Origin: Butyrivibrio hungatei
GTDB lineage: Bacteria; Bacillota; Clostridia; Lachnospirales; Lachnospiraceae
DNA length: 64,000 bases
Direction: 5' to 3'
Assembly (NCBI RefSeq): GCF_900101605.1
Contig: NZ_FMUR01000007.1
Span: 145,709 to 209,708, forward strand
Shown here: in pieces, positions 1 to 12,418 of the stretch
Position numbering within the stretch: position 1 is the first letter of the stretch
How the letters are laid out: every line of letters begins with the position of its first letter
Notes under the pieces: model-generated
Told to the model about the DNA's origin: nothing
The model's database searches: none
Seen by the model: the letters and a program-made list of their open reading frames with translations, nothing else
Position numbers and translations under genes: made by a program

Positions 1-1
1 G

Positions 2-937
2 GTTTTTTGCGCCGATAACGGTGTGACAAAAGAAGGTGTCGCATCCGCGCCTATTTCCGTGACTGCGAGCCAGGCGGTCAATATGACGTCGGGAATAACC
101 GGGATGTCGGCGCTTGCAAAGCATTTTGGTGTTGAAGTTGCGGTTGTGGATGTCGGAGTTGCGACTAAGTTTCCGCTTACTGTTGATGGGAAAAAGGCAC
201 CTATAATAGATAAAAAGATAAGAAAAGGAACCGGAAATATCGCATGCGAACCTGCCATGAGCAGAGATGAGTGTTTATGCGCGATACTGACGGGAATAGA
301 GATCGCGATCGGAAGAGAAGACGAGGAAGAGTACGAAGATATCAATCTCGTAGGTATCGGGGAGATGGGTATTGGAAATACCACTACTTCGGCGGCGGTT
401 TTGTCTGCGATAACGGGAGTAGACAGCGACAGCCTTACGGGGCGCGGCGCCGGAATAAGTGATGAGGCCTATGATAATAAGAAGAAAGTTATAAAAAGAG
501 CTCTTTTTACACATAAACTTGAAGGTCAGGGCTGTGAGTACGCAGGTGATTTCGAGGCGATAACGGATGTTTTGTCCAAAGTTGGAGGGCTTGATATTGC
601 GGCGATGTGCGGTGCGTTTATAGGTGCGGCATATGCGGGAAAGGGTGCTGTGATAGACGGATATATTTCTGCGGTTGCGGCGCTTCTTGCGGTAAAGCTG
701 TGCCCAGCGGTTGCGGATTATCTTTTTCCGTCACATGTATCTACGGAACCGGGATATATGCTTGCGATGAAAGAGCTGGGACTAAGCTCTTACCTTGATC
801 TGAATATGGGACTTGGCGAGGGTAGCGGATGCGTTCTTGCTTTCGAAGTGATAGAGGGCGCGTGCGCAATGATGAACAATATGGCCACATTTGAAGGCGG
901 CGGAATTGATGATTCGTATTTGGAAGGAATCAGATAA
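2..937 (+). CDS. cobT: Nicotinate-nucleotide--dimethylbenzimidazole phosphoribosyltransferase, 5' truncated
   Basis: CobT transfers phosphoribose from nicotinate mononucleotide to the lower-ligand base in cobalamin nucleotide-loop assembly. The reading frame is already open at base 2: residues FCADNG precede the first GTG at 23, matching the conserved CobT segment FAgDhGV, so the true start is upstream of the window. About 311 residues are visible against a usual family length near 350. Glycine-rich segments such as GIGEMGIGNTTTSAA and the C-terminal LGEGSGCVLAF stretch, with its expected catalytic-type Glu, are intact. The stop is 2 nt before cobU, so the genes are in one operon. Any cobalamin riboswitch would lie outside the window. 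Confidence 0.93.
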   Translation, partial: VFCADNGVTKEGVASAPISVTASQAVNMTSGITGMSALAKHFGVEVAVVDVGVATKFPLTVDGKKAPIIDKKIRKGTGNIACEPAMSRDECLCAILTGIEIAIGREDEEEYEDINLVGIGEMGIGNTTTSAAVLSAITGVDSDSLTGRGAGISDEAYDNKKKVIKRALFTHKLEGQGCEYAGDFEAITDVLSKVGGLDIAAMCGAFIGAAYAGKGAVIDGYISAVAALLAVKLCPAVADYLFPSHVSTEPGYMLAMKELGLSSYLDLNMGLGEGSGCVLAFEVIEGACAMMNNMATFEGGGIDDSYLEGIR

Positions 938-939
938 AG

Positions 940-1965
940 ATGATAGTTCTTTTGACGGGCGGATGCAAAAACGGTAAATCAGACATTGCGCAGGATATTG
1001 CTTGCAGTCTGAGAGAAAAGTCGGGCGGCGGGCTTTACTATGTTGCGACAATGAGATCTACAGGTAAAGAGGATGACGAGCGCATAAGAAAACATGTCGA
1101 AAACAGAGCGGGACTAGGCTATGAGACCATAGAGATCGCAAGGGATATAAAACGACTTAGCACGGAAAAAGAGAAATTTATTAGAGCCGTAGGTTCGGGT
1201 AAGGCCGCCGATATGGCAGAACATCCTGAAAAAGCTACGTTTCTTGTGGACAGTCTCACGGCGCTTCTTGCAAATGAGATGTTTCGAACAGATAAAGACG
1301 GCACTTTTATCGAAGACCGCGATGCGGCAGCAAGAATATGTGAAGATATCAGGATTTTGTGCAAAGAAAAAGGCTATAATCTTGTATTTGTGAGCGACGG
1401 GATATACAGTGATGCCGCAATATATGATGCGAGCACCGATTCATACCGTGAGGGGCTTGCGTTAATTGAACGGGAAGTCGCATCGATCGCGGATGAGGTT
1501 ACAGAGATGTGCGCCGGAAAGCGGATGGTTCATAAAAGTACGGATACCAAAGAGGTAAGTGAAATGAGCGATAAGGAAAATCGCGGAATTCTGATAGTAG
1601 GCGGCGCAGGCCAGGGAAAGCTGGATTTTGCAAAGAGTATTGTCGGAGAAGTCAAAGATGAAGATATTTACTCTTTTAAACAGGAAGAGAACTCTAATAA
1701 TATAAGCGGGGCAGTTCCCGGCGGTTACAAGATTTATTATCATGCAGAGCGCCTTGCTCGCGGGACCGATAAGAACGCAGAGGAGCTTGCGGAGCTTTTT
1801 TCCAAAAATGCGATAGTCATTTGCGAAGACATAACCTGCGGAATTGTTCCTGTGGATGCAACTGACAGAAAATGGCGCGAGGATGCGGGAAGATTTATGC
1901 AGGCACTTGCAAAGAACAGAGACGTTTACAGAGTAATCTGCGGAATAGGGGAAAAAATAGGATGA
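940..1965 (+). CDS. cobU: Tandem CobU-type adenosylcobinamide kinase/guanylyltransferase
   Basis: This enzyme phosphorylates adenosylcobinamide and converts it to the GDP form. Residues 1-200 form a CobU domain with an intact P-loop (TGGCKNGKS) and the VDSLTALLANEMF block. From about residue 209 (MSDKENRGILIVGG) a second, shorter CobU-like unit begins. Its P-loop-like GGAGQGKLD lacks the usual Ser/Thr after Lys, and it ends with the typical CobU C-terminal pattern (EDITCGIVPVDATDRKWRED, then VYRVICGIG). At 341 residues it is well above the usual length near 180-200. Related Clostridia may carry these units as two genes, so this is probably a fusion. It starts 2 nt after cobT, and its stop overlaps the cobS start in ATGA. 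Confidence 0.88.
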   Translation: MIVLLTGGCKNGKSDIAQDIACSLREKSGGGLYYVATMRSTGKEDDERIRKHVENRAGLGYETIEIARDIKRLSTEKEKFIRAVGSGKAADMAEHPEKATFLVDSLTALLANEMFRTDKDGTFIEDRDAAARICEDIRILCKEKGYNLVFVSDGIYSDAAIYDASTDSYREGLALIEREVASIADEVTEMCAGKRMVHKSTDTKEVSEMSDKENRGILIVGGAGQGKLDFAKSIVGEVKDEDIYSFKQEENSNNISGAVPGGYKIYYHAERLARGTDKNAEELAELFSKNAIVICEDITCGIVPVDATDRKWREDAGRFMQALAKNRDVYRVICGIGEKIG

Positions 1966-2771
1966 AAAGTTTACTTAGGTCTTTTGCCATAGCATTTTCA
2001 ATGTATTCCAAAATCCCGATGCCACAGTTTACGTGGGAGAAAGAGGATATGAAATACAGTATTGTCTTTTTTCCGCTGATAGGTGCTGTTTTGCTTGCTG
2101 TTACTTATGGGATAAGATGTCTTGGTGTATTTTGGGGAATAGGAAGTGTTCCGACGGGGCTTTTCATGATGGCGGCAATTGTTGTTATCACAGGCGGAAT
2201 CCATGTTGACGGATACATGGATTGCAGCGATGCTTTTTCGTCCTATGCGGATAGGGAGAAAAAACTTGAGATTTTAAAGGACCCGCATATCGGTGCGTTT
2301 GCGGTCATTCGTGTTATGACGCTCGCCGCGGTATATCTTGCGTCTGTGAGTATCATAGCGGATAGAAAAAGTCCTGTGGATTCGTCGCTTTTCTTTGCGG
2401 ATGGAGAGGGCTTTTTGATTATCGGGCTTGGATTTATCCTGTCAAGGGCACTCAGCGGAATATCTGTTGTAAGTTTCCCTTGTGCAAAGAATGAGGGAAC
2501 GCTCTATAGCTTTGCTGAGGGCGCTGACAAAAAGCGGTGTCTGTCTATATTGGTAAAAGAAGCACTTGTAGTTTCGATAGCAATGATACTGATCGGAGGA
2601 ATTTGCGGCGGTTGCGCGGTTTGCGCGGCACTTGCTGTTTTTTGGTACTACAAAGTAAGGACAGGAAAGGAACTTGGCGGGATCACTGGTGATGCGGCAG
2701 GATGGTTTCTGTGTCTTGCTGAAACCGCGATTGCTCTTACAGTGTGCGTATGTGTATTGTTAGGGTACTGA
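1962..2771 (+). CDS. cobS: Adenosylcobinamide-GDP ribazoletransferase
   Basis: CobS is the membrane cobalamin synthase that joins adenosylcobinamide-GDP and alpha-ribazole(-phosphate). The start at 1962 forms an ATGA overlap with the cobU stop. Longer in-frame starts would run far into cobU and are unlikely. The 269-residue protein begins with the family signature FSMYSKIPMPQFTW. It continues with the HVDGYMDCSDAF and LKDPHIGAFAV blocks, which carry the acidic and His residues expected to bind metal and substrate. It then has several hydrophobic helices and the late GGITGDAAG motif. Length and motifs are typical. It is translationally coupled to cobU and followed closely by cbiB. Confidence 0.94.
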   Translation: MKSLLRSFAIAFSMYSKIPMPQFTWEKEDMKYSIVFFPLIGAVLLAVTYGIRCLGVFWGIGSVPTGLFMMAAIVVITGGIHVDGYMDCSDAFSSYADREKKLEILKDPHIGAFAVIRVMTLAAVYLASVSIIADRKSPVDSSLFFADGEGFLIIGLGFILSRALSGISVVSFPCAKNEGTLYSFAEGADKKRCLSILVKEALVVSIAMILIGGICGGCAVCAALAVFWYYKVRTGKELGGITGDAAGWFLCLAETAIALTVCVCVLLGY

Positions 2772-2801
2772 GACTTTGACGATTTGGCTTGGAACGGATA
2801 T

Positions 2802-3881
2802 ATGATAGATTTTTTGAAAGTTTATTATAACTACATACCTGTGGAGGTTTTAGCGGGGATATTTGTAGACTTGATAGTGGGAGACCCTGCTTTTTTACTG
2901 CATCCGGTGCAGATCATCGGAAAGCTTATCGAGCTTTTGGAGAGAGTGCTTCGAAGAGGTGAACGTGAGTCTTCTGCCAAAGGTTTTGTACTTGGAATTG
3001 TGGAAGTGCTCGGAGTTACGTCTGTTACGGGCATCGTTTCTTTTGGAATCTGCTATATTGCTTACAGGATAAATACATATCTTTTGCTTGCGGTAATGAT
3101 TGTTATGTGCTGGCAGTGCATTGCGGCAAAGAGCCTTAGGGATGCGGCACTTGCAGTTTATGCACCGCTTTCAAAAGGCGATGTAGAAGGGGCAAGAAAG
3201 GCAGTATCGATGATCGTCGGAAGAGATACGCAAAGCCTTGATGACAAAGGTATTACAAAGGCTGCCGTTGAGACGGTTGCGGAGAATACAAATGACGGCG
3301 TGATCTGTCCTCTTTTTTATCAGATGCTTGGAGGACCTGTTCTTTCATTTATTTATAAGGCGGTCAGCACAATGGATTCCATGATCGGATACAAAAATGA
3401 AAGGTATATGTATTTTGGAAGATTCGCTGCGAAAACAGATGATGTTTTTGCATATGTTCCGGCGAGATTAAGCGCGGCTTTTATGATCGCAGGGACAGCC
3501 GCTTTGGAGGTACTTGGGAGAGCTTTTGGTGCAAAGAACTCAGATGGATGCGGCGCTGATAAAGATGGTAATACATTTACCGGATACAGCACTAAGGGCG
3601 CGATAAGCATATTTATAAGGGACAGGTACAACCATGCAAGCCCAAATTCTGCCCAGTGCGAGAGTGTGTGCGCGGGTGCTCTCGGACTTAAACTTGCGGG
3701 GCCTGCCAGCTACTTTGGGAAGATTCATGACAAACAATTTATCGGGGATGAAACTCGCATCATAGAACCTGATGATATAAAACGAAGCATAGTTCTTATG
3801 AATGTTACAACGCTTTTTTCAACGATAATTTACATTGTGATAATTTGTATTGTGAAAAATGTTTTCGTTTTGCCGTTATAA
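2802..3881 (+). CDS. cbiB: Adenosylcobinamide-phosphate synthase (CbiB/CobD type)
   Basis: This membrane enzyme attaches the aminopropanol (or its phosphate) to adenosylcobyric acid. Near the N-terminus it has the family motif DLIVGDPAFLLHPVQIIG. Later it has the VETVAENTNDGVICPLFY block and the SPNSAQCESVCAGAL region, all diagnostic of CbiB. I chose the ATG at 2802 because a GGAACGGA purine stretch precedes it; a TTG at 2784 would add six residues. The product is 359 residues, slightly long for the family (about 310-320), with an insert near residues 240-260 (FGAKNSDGCGADKDGNTF). It is the last cob gene visible; the next gene is unrelated. Confidence 0.93.
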   Translation: MIDFLKVYYNYIPVEVLAGIFVDLIVGDPAFLLHPVQIIGKLIELLERVLRRGERESSAKGFVLGIVEVLGVTSVTGIVSFGICYIAYRINTYLLLAVMIVMCWQCIAAKSLRDAALAVYAPLSKGDVEGARKAVSMIVGRDTQSLDDKGITKAAVETVAENTNDGVICPLFYQMLGGPVLSFIYKAVSTMDSMIGYKNERYMYFGRFAAKTDDVFAYVPARLSAAFMIAGTAALEVLGRAFGAKNSDGCGADKDGNTFTGYSTKGAISIFIRDRYNHASPNSAQCESVCAGALGLKLAGPASYFGKIHDKQFIGDETRIIEPDDIKRSIVLMNVTTLFSTIIYIVIICIVKNVFVLPL

Positions 3882-3962
3882 TGATATACTCCAATACGGA
3901 TGAAAAAAGGTTTGGAAAACACAAATTGCATCAAATAAATAAAAGTAATGGAAGAAAAAGAT

Positions 3963-5573
3963 ATGGAGAAAAAATCAATCTTAAACAACAAAATGTTTTT
4001 GTATATGACAGAGTTCTTTGCGGGAATGTCTGTTATGGCGGTAGAGCTTGGAGCGAGCAGGCTTCTTGCACCGTATTTTAGTTCATCACAGATTGTGTGG
4101 ACAATTATAATCGGAACGATAATGATAGCCATGGCGCTTGGAAATATCTACGGCGGCAAGGCTGCAGACAAGGATCCGTCTCCGGATAAGTTATATAAGA
4201 GAATTCTTATAGCTGCTATCTGGATTGCTGCGATTCCTGTTCTCGGTAAGTATATAATAATCGCTATTTCGGCGGCTGTAATATTTGCAGTCAACAGCAA
4301 TTTCCTTGTTATTGCCGCATTTGCGACATGTATGATCGTGTTTGTGTTCCCTCTTTTTCTTCTTGGAACCGTAACACCTTCGCTTGCAAAGTATACTACG
4401 GAGTCTCTTGATGACAACGGCAAAATTATCGGAACTCTCGGCGCGTTCAATACAGTCGGAAGTATCATCGGAACTTTTGTGCCGACATTTGTTACAATCC
4501 CTGCTGTGGGAACATCGATAACATTTCTGATTTTTGCGGGAATATTGATCGCGCTCTGCATTGCTTTTTTTGTCAGCACGGGTAAAAAAGTGACTGTGAA
4601 AACAGCAGCAGGGCTTATCATTTTTGTAGTATGCCTTTTTTTCGGACACAGCACCTCATTTGCTTTTTGGGAAAATGACCTGACTTATGAGGGTGAGTCT
4701 GTTTACAATTATCTTCAGGTAAAAGAAGATCCTTACAGTGTGATTTTGTCGACAAATGTTCTCTTCGGAGTTCAGTCAATTCATATAAAGAGCGGTGAAC
4801 TTACCGGAATGTACTATGATTATGCTTTGGCTGCGCCCTACATGAGCGGGATAAAAGAGAAAGCGGCGGCAGGAGAAGATGCAGAAATCCTGGTCCTTGG
4901 AATGGGAACCGGAACATATGCGACTCAGATACTCAAATATTTTGACAACGTTAATGTTGAAGGTGTTGAGATTGATGATAAGATCACGAATCTTGCACAT
5001 AAATACTTTGAGCTCCCTGAAAAAGTAAAGGTCACAACCTATGACGGAAGAGCATATCTTGCGGCAATTGACAAGAAATATGATGTCATAATGGTCGATG
5101 CATATCAGGATATTACGATTCCTTTTCAGATGTCATCGACGGAATTTTTTAATATGGTAAAAGATCATCTTAATCCGGGCGGAGTCATGGTTGTTAATAT
5201 GAACATGTACAGCGATGATAACGAGTCTACGATCAACAGATATCTTGCAGATACCATTTCTTCGGTGTTTGACAATGTTGCTACGGTAAAGGTTACAGGT
5301 TCTACAAACAAAGAACTGTTTGCTACGGATAATCCGGAGTTTATGAGCAGATTTGCAGAAAACAGCAAACTTGAAGGTGATGAGAGGCTTCGTGCAATGA
5401 TGGAGGTTGTCGAAGATAATTGTGTGTCATACGAGGCAGGAAGCAATATAATGACGGATGATAAAGCACCCGTTGAGCTCCTCGGAATGAGGCAGATTGA
5501 CTCGATAATAAAGGATGAAGTCAAGTATTACAAGGAAATATACAAGACTCAGGGATTTGAAGGATTGTTCTGA
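3963..5573 (+). CDS. Fused MFS-like membrane domain / spermidine synthase-like protein
   Basis: The N-terminal half (roughly residues 10-225) has seven or so hydrophobic segments and the family opening YMTEFFAGMSVMAVELGASRLLAPYF, of which the key part is AVELGASRLLAP. The C-terminal half (about 290-490) is a Rossmann-type methyltransferase fold with the nucleotide-binding pattern EILVLGMGTGTYA, then GVEIDDK and YDVIMVDAYQD. This matches fused transporter/spermidine-synthase-like proteins, whose substrate is generally unknown. Aminopropyl transfer should not be assumed. The ATG at 3963 is preceded by GGAAG with 8 nt spacing, which favours it over the ATG at 3948, where no ribosome binding site is seen. 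The next gene follows after 30 nt and is probably co-transcribed. Confidence 0.82.
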   Translation: MEKKSILNNKMFLYMTEFFAGMSVMAVELGASRLLAPYFSSSQIVWTIIIGTIMIAMALGNIYGGKAADKDPSPDKLYKRILIAAIWIAAIPVLGKYIIIAISAAVIFAVNSNFLVIAAFATCMIVFVFPLFLLGTVTPSLAKYTTESLDDNGKIIGTLGAFNTVGSIIGTFVPTFVTIPAVGTSITFLIFAGILIALCIAFFVSTGKKVTVKTAAGLIIFVVCLFFGHSTSFAFWENDLTYEGESVYNYLQVKEDPYSVILSTNVLFGVQSIHIKSGELTGMYYDYALAAPYMSGIKEKAAAGEDAEILVLGMGTGTYATQILKYFDNVNVEGVEIDDKITNLAHKYFELPEKVKVTTYDGRAYLAAIDKKYDVIMVDAYQDITIPFQMSSTEFFNMVKDHLNPGGVMVVNMNMYSDDNESTINRYLADTISSVFDNVATVKVTGSTNKELFATDNPEFMSRFAENSKLEGDERLRAMMEVVEDNCVSYEAGSNIMTDDKAPVELLGMRQIDSIIKDEVKYYKEIYKTQGFEGLF

Positions 5574-5603
5574 AAAAATACAGTGAGGTGCCGGGAGATA
5601 TAT

Positions 5604-7169
5604 ATGAAAATAGAAAATTTAACAAATCGTGTCCTGACTATTATAACTGGGATAGTTTTGCTGATTTTAGTTGGTATACATGTAAATGTGAATATTTTTC
5701 ATTACACTTCGAGGATGGATGCCGATCTGGCATCTGAGGCGCTGATTACTACAGAAATCGCTGATAATTCATTTGATACACCGGATACGTGGGTTTCTTC
5801 AACCGGTGACAAATTAGTAAGTGCACCTAATATTGGAGCGGTCTTTTATAAGATTACCGGGAATATGAATTTGTCTATAGGAATCGCATGTAGTTTGTTT
5901 ATGATGATTCTTATTGGACTTATGATCGTGTATTTTAGGCAATTAGAATTTGGCTGGTACGAGATTTTTACTGTGCTCATAGTGCTTTTCTCAGTTTTTA
6001 ATGTTGAATCGGAACTTCAGAGTGCGTTATTTTTATGGGCTGATTATTATATATTTTACTTTATTTCGTTATACCTTATGCTGATATTCTATAATAAAGG
6101 CCTTAAAGAGGGAAAACTTTCAATTTGGATTTGGGTAATATCCTTGCTTCTTGCAACAATAAATGGTATGGAGGCTATTCATGCTTCGGTTTTTTGCTAT
6201 CTGCCTCTTCTTGGAGTAGAGATAGTCAGACAATTATGGTCAGTGATAAGGAAGAAGACGTTTGAGTGGCACTTATTGGCATTGTTTTTCTGTACTGCTG
6301 TAATTTCTGTCGGTATTCCTATGCTTTCAGCTGCTTATGGAACTGATAGTGGGCGAAATATAAGACGAGCCGGCGAAAAATTTGTTACCGAAGTGTGGCC
6401 TGCTATGGGATCGATTGTATACTTTGGTGTTGTGCCTGCAGTTGTTTGGTGCTTATGCGCATTTGCGGTTATTGGATATTTACTTGCCCTGATAAATATA
6501 TATAAGAAAACGGTTAAATCAGATAATGATGTTGATGAGGATAACAACATTATTTTGTGGGGAACTTTGGTACCTGTTGCAGTGATCACGATGGTAGTTT
6601 TGGCACTTACATTTACAGTAAGAGAAGTGGCGCCCAGATATTTCTTTCCGGAATTTTTTATACTTGCTACCGGAGTTGGATTATTTATGAAACTGGTATA
6701 TCGGCAATATATTGCAAAGATAAAGGTTTCTGCTCTTGTTGCGGTAATGGTAGTTATTTTAGGAATCATGGCCGGCAGATATTATTATACAGAATTGATT
6801 GCAGGAGATAACAGTAGTAATTCTGATGAAATGAAAATAGCCGAATGGATGCAGGATAAGGGCTATGAGTATGGGTATACTATATTTGATAATGCCAATA
6901 CTATAACTGTTATATCCAATAATGCAGTAAAAATCAGAGCTGTGAATAACATGAAGGACATGGAAGGATGTAAGTGGCTTTCCGATGTTACCTGGTATCC
7001 ACCGACTAAGAGCACAGACGGAGCGACCGTTTATTTGGTTTCAGAAAGTGCGAAGTTTGATTTTGATGCATTTTTAAAGGAAAGAAATCCGGTTATTGTA
7101 GATTCTTGCGAAATTGGCAGATATATGGTTTACGTTCTGGACCACGATTACACTGTGTGGGTGGATTAG
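5604..7169 (+). CDS. Polytopic membrane protein, possible GT-C type glycosyltransferase
   Basis: This is a 521-residue protein with about ten hydrophobic segments. After the first helix the extracytoplasmic loop has an acidic pair (MDADLASE), in the position where GT-C glycosyltransferases carry their catalytic acidic motif. The C-terminal 120 residues are soluble (KIAEWMQDKGYEYGYTIFDN onward) and resemble the periplasmic tails of such proteins. I do not recognise a named family. The start at 5604 has GGGAG with 6 nt spacing; an in-frame start at 5583 would add seven residues. Base composition is slightly more AT-rich than in the cob genes. The GT-C assignment is an inference from topology and one loop motif. 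Confidence 0.6.
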   Translation: MKIENLTNRVLTIITGIVLLILVGIHVNVNIFHYTSRMDADLASEALITTEIADNSFDTPDTWVSSTGDKLVSAPNIGAVFYKITGNMNLSIGIACSLFMMILIGLMIVYFRQLEFGWYEIFTVLIVLFSVFNVESELQSALFLWADYYIFYFISLYLMLIFYNKGLKEGKLSIWIWVISLLLATINGMEAIHASVFCYLPLLGVEIVRQLWSVIRKKTFEWHLLALFFCTAVISVGIPMLSAAYGTDSGRNIRRAGEKFVTEVWPAMGSIVYFGVVPAVVWCLCAFAVIGYLLALINIYKKTVKSDNDVDEDNNIILWGTLVPVAVITMVVLALTFTVREVAPRYFFPEFFILATGVGLFMKLVYRQYIAKIKVSALVAVMVVILGIMAGRYYYTELIAGDNSSNSDEMKIAEWMQDKGYEYGYTIFDNANTITVISNNAVKIRAVNNMKDMEGCKWLSDVTWYPPTKSTDGATVYLVSESAKFDFDAFLKERNPVIVDSCEIGRYMVYVLDHDYTVWVD

Positions 7170-7315
7170 GCTATAGTCTTAGAAAAGGGCAAAATGTTAC
7201 ATTAAAGTTTGCTAAATATGAGGCGAGTAAAATACGAAAAAGCGTGTTGTGCACAATTACCAGCACTTTATGATAAATAATTAGCAATTTTTGGATACCT
7301 CTTTGTGAAATAATA

Positions 7316-7324
7316 TGTTACAAT
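7316..7324 (+). promoter_or_regulatory. Extended -10 promoter element upstream of the xylanase gene
   Basis: TGTTACAAT fits the TGnTATAAT extended -10 pattern, 51 nt before the xylanase start. The -35 region at the expected distance is poor, as is common for extended -10 promoters. The rest of the 7170-7375 gap is AT-rich; I see no clear terminator for the preceding gene. Confidence 0.4.
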
Positions 7325-7375
7325 AAATTTACCCTATGGGGAATGGGTTTAACATATTATTAACGGGAGGATGCT

Positions 7376-9202
7376 ATGAAGGTAAAAAGTATTAATGGCG
7401 TAGTTGCCAAAGTTATGGCGTTTGTGTGTGCTTTTTCAATGTGCGTAGCCGGATCTACGGTAGATGCACAGGCTGCAGACGCAACACTTTTGAATACATA
7501 TGGCAGTACATATGGACATTCAGGAACATGTATTAATTTGTATCAGTTAAGGGATGGAAATCAGTTAAACATTCTTAAGAAACATTATAATTCTATCACA
7601 CTCGAGAACGAGATGAAGCCGGATGCTTTGCTTGGTGGTTCTCCAAGACTGATCTCAGTATCAGAGGCAAAGAGCAAGGGATATTATATTCCTGACGGCT
7701 ATCGTGAATCAAACGTACCCCAGATTAATTTCGGAACAATTGATGAAGTAATGAAAATCTGTAGCCAAAACGGTCTTGGTATGAGAGCGCATACACTTGT
7801 GTGGCATTCTCAGACTCCGTCATGGTTTTTCAGAAGTAATTACGGTGGAAACAACGGATTCGTAAATCAGCAGACTATGGATGCACGTCTTGAGATGTAT
7901 GTTAAGACGGTTATGAATCATGTATATTCAAGCCAGTATGGCGGATGCGTTTATGCATGGGATGTTGCAAACGAAGTAATCCATGCAAACAACTCAGGTT
8001 GGGAAGCAGTTTACGGAAATAACAGAACAAATGCTTCTTATGTAAAGAAGGCATTTAACTATGCTTATGAAACACTTGAGCATTACAAGCTTACAAATTC
8101 GGTTAAGCTTTTCTACAACGACTTCAACACATATCAGGAAGTACAGAAGGTTACAACTCTTGTTAATTATATAAATCAGGGTAAAAAAGTTTGTGCAGGT
8201 GTAGGTATGCAGTCACATCTCGGAACAAATTACCCTTCGGTTGACACATATATAAATGCCATGAATTCATTCCTTAAGTCAGGATTTGAAGTACAGGTAA
8301 CAGAGCTTGATATTACAAATAAGGGTGACGGCGATATGGCCAACTACTCTTACGATCTCTTTAAGAAGATAAATCAGATAAAGAAAAACGGCGGAAACGT
8401 TACAGGTATTACATGGTGGGGATTGTCAGATCAGACAACATGGATCAATAACTCAAAGCCATTGTTGTTCTCTTCACCGGGACAGCCCAAGCAGGCTTAT
8501 AACAAGGTTATTCAGGCATATACGGAAGTGATCGGCCAGCCCGGCAGTGTACAGCCGCAGCCTCAACCACAGCCACAGCCTCAGCCACAGCCTCAACCTC
8601 AGCCTCAGCCGGATAACAAAAATAATAATAGCAATAACAACAATAACGGAAATAACGGACAGACAAATCCTCAACCGCAGCCACAGCCTCAGCCACAGCC
8701 CACACCACAGCCACAGCCTCAGCCGAGCGGCAATCAGACAAGCAACAATGCGGCATCAGGTGTTCAGGATGGATGGTACTATCTGAAGGATGTTAATTCT
8801 CAGAAGTATCTTACGGTAAAGAATGACAAGGCAAAGAAGACGACTAATGTACAGATTGAAAAGGGTACAGGAGCCAAGGGTCAGAAATGGTATGTTCAGA
8901 ATAAGGGTGACGGATATATCACACTTAAGTCAGGACTTGGAGAGTTCATGCTTGATGTTGTGTACGGAGAAGATAAGAACGGCACAAATGTACAGATTTA
9001 TGATGCGGTAGGACATGATGCACAGCAGTTCATGCTTAAGCCTACAAAGAAGAGCGGAGTTTATATAGTCGCTACAAAAGCATCAAAGGGAACAAAGAAT
9101 CTTGATGTATATCAGCACAAGACATCCGACGGCACAAATGTATGCCAGTGGAAGCACAACGGCAATGCAAATCAGCAATGGGTTTTTGAACCTGCACAGT
9201 AA
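7376..9202 (+). CDS. Secreted GH10 endo-beta-1,4-xylanase with CBM13
   Basis: This enzyme cleaves internal xylan bonds outside the cell. A Sec signal peptide (residues 1 to about 33, ending AQAAD) follows a strong GGGAGG ribosome binding site. The GH10 barrel spans about 36-385. The acid/base is Glu200 in WDVANEV and the nucleophile is Glu310 in QVTELDI; the LENEMKPDAL and HTLVWHSQTP blocks are also present. Next come PQ-repeat linkers around an Asn-rich stretch (about 392-458), then a ricin-like beta-trefoil CBM13 (about 465-608) with Q-x-W/F repeats (GQKWYV, AQQF, QQWVFEP). This CBM is very similar to the one in the next gene, 40 nt downstream. Together the two genes form a xylan/arabinoxylan-degrading pair. 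Confidence 0.95.
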   Translation: MKVKSINGVVAKVMAFVCAFSMCVAGSTVDAQAADATLLNTYGSTYGHSGTCINLYQLRDGNQLNILKKHYNSITLENEMKPDALLGGSPRLISVSEAKSKGYYIPDGYRESNVPQINFGTIDEVMKICSQNGLGMRAHTLVWHSQTPSWFFRSNYGGNNGFVNQQTMDARLEMYVKTVMNHVYSSQYGGCVYAWDVANEVIHANNSGWEAVYGNNRTNASYVKKAFNYAYETLEHYKLTNSVKLFYNDFNTYQEVQKVTTLVNYINQGKKVCAGVGMQSHLGTNYPSVDTYINAMNSFLKSGFEVQVTELDITNKGDGDMANYSYDLFKKINQIKKNGGNVTGITWWGLSDQTTWINNSKPLLFSSPGQPKQAYNKVIQAYTEVIGQPGSVQPQPQPQPQPQPQPQPQPQPDNKNNNSNNNNNGNNGQTNPQPQPQPQPQPTPQPQPQPSGNQTSNNAASGVQDGWYYLKDVNSQKYLTVKNDKAKKTTNVQIEKGTGAKGQKWYVQNKGDGYITLKSGLGEFMLDVVYGEDKNGTNVQIYDAVGHDAQQFMLKPTKKSGVYIVATKASKGTKNLDVYQHKTSDGTNVCQWKHNGNANQQWVFEPAQ

Positions 9203-9212
9203 ATGGTTATAG

Positions 9213-12281
<3,069 letters not shown>

Positions 12282-12418
12282 AAGTAGTTGAAAAGAAAAG
12301 GAAAAAATAAAAAAAATCTAATAATTTATGAAATTTTGTCTAAAATATGATATTATTTAGTGGAAAGTGTACTTAGCGTATTCAACCGTGTTTTTTGACG
12401 AGAAAGGAGCGACTTCCT

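Noticed and set aside
1..22. Cobalamin riboswitch at the start of the cob genes
   Set aside because: The window opens inside cobT, so any leader is not included. No riboswitch-like leader is visible before the later cob genes, which are tightly spaced.
3850..3890. Promoter before the spermidine-synthase-like gene (TATAAT at 3877)
   Set aside because: The -10 is good, but no -35 lies at a proper distance and the site is at the end of cbiB. It is possible but not well enough supported to list.
8547..8750. Dense CAGCC-type tandem repeats that might suggest a repeat array
   Set aside because: They encode the PQ linker of the xylanase in frame. There are no unique spacers, so it is not a CRISPR.
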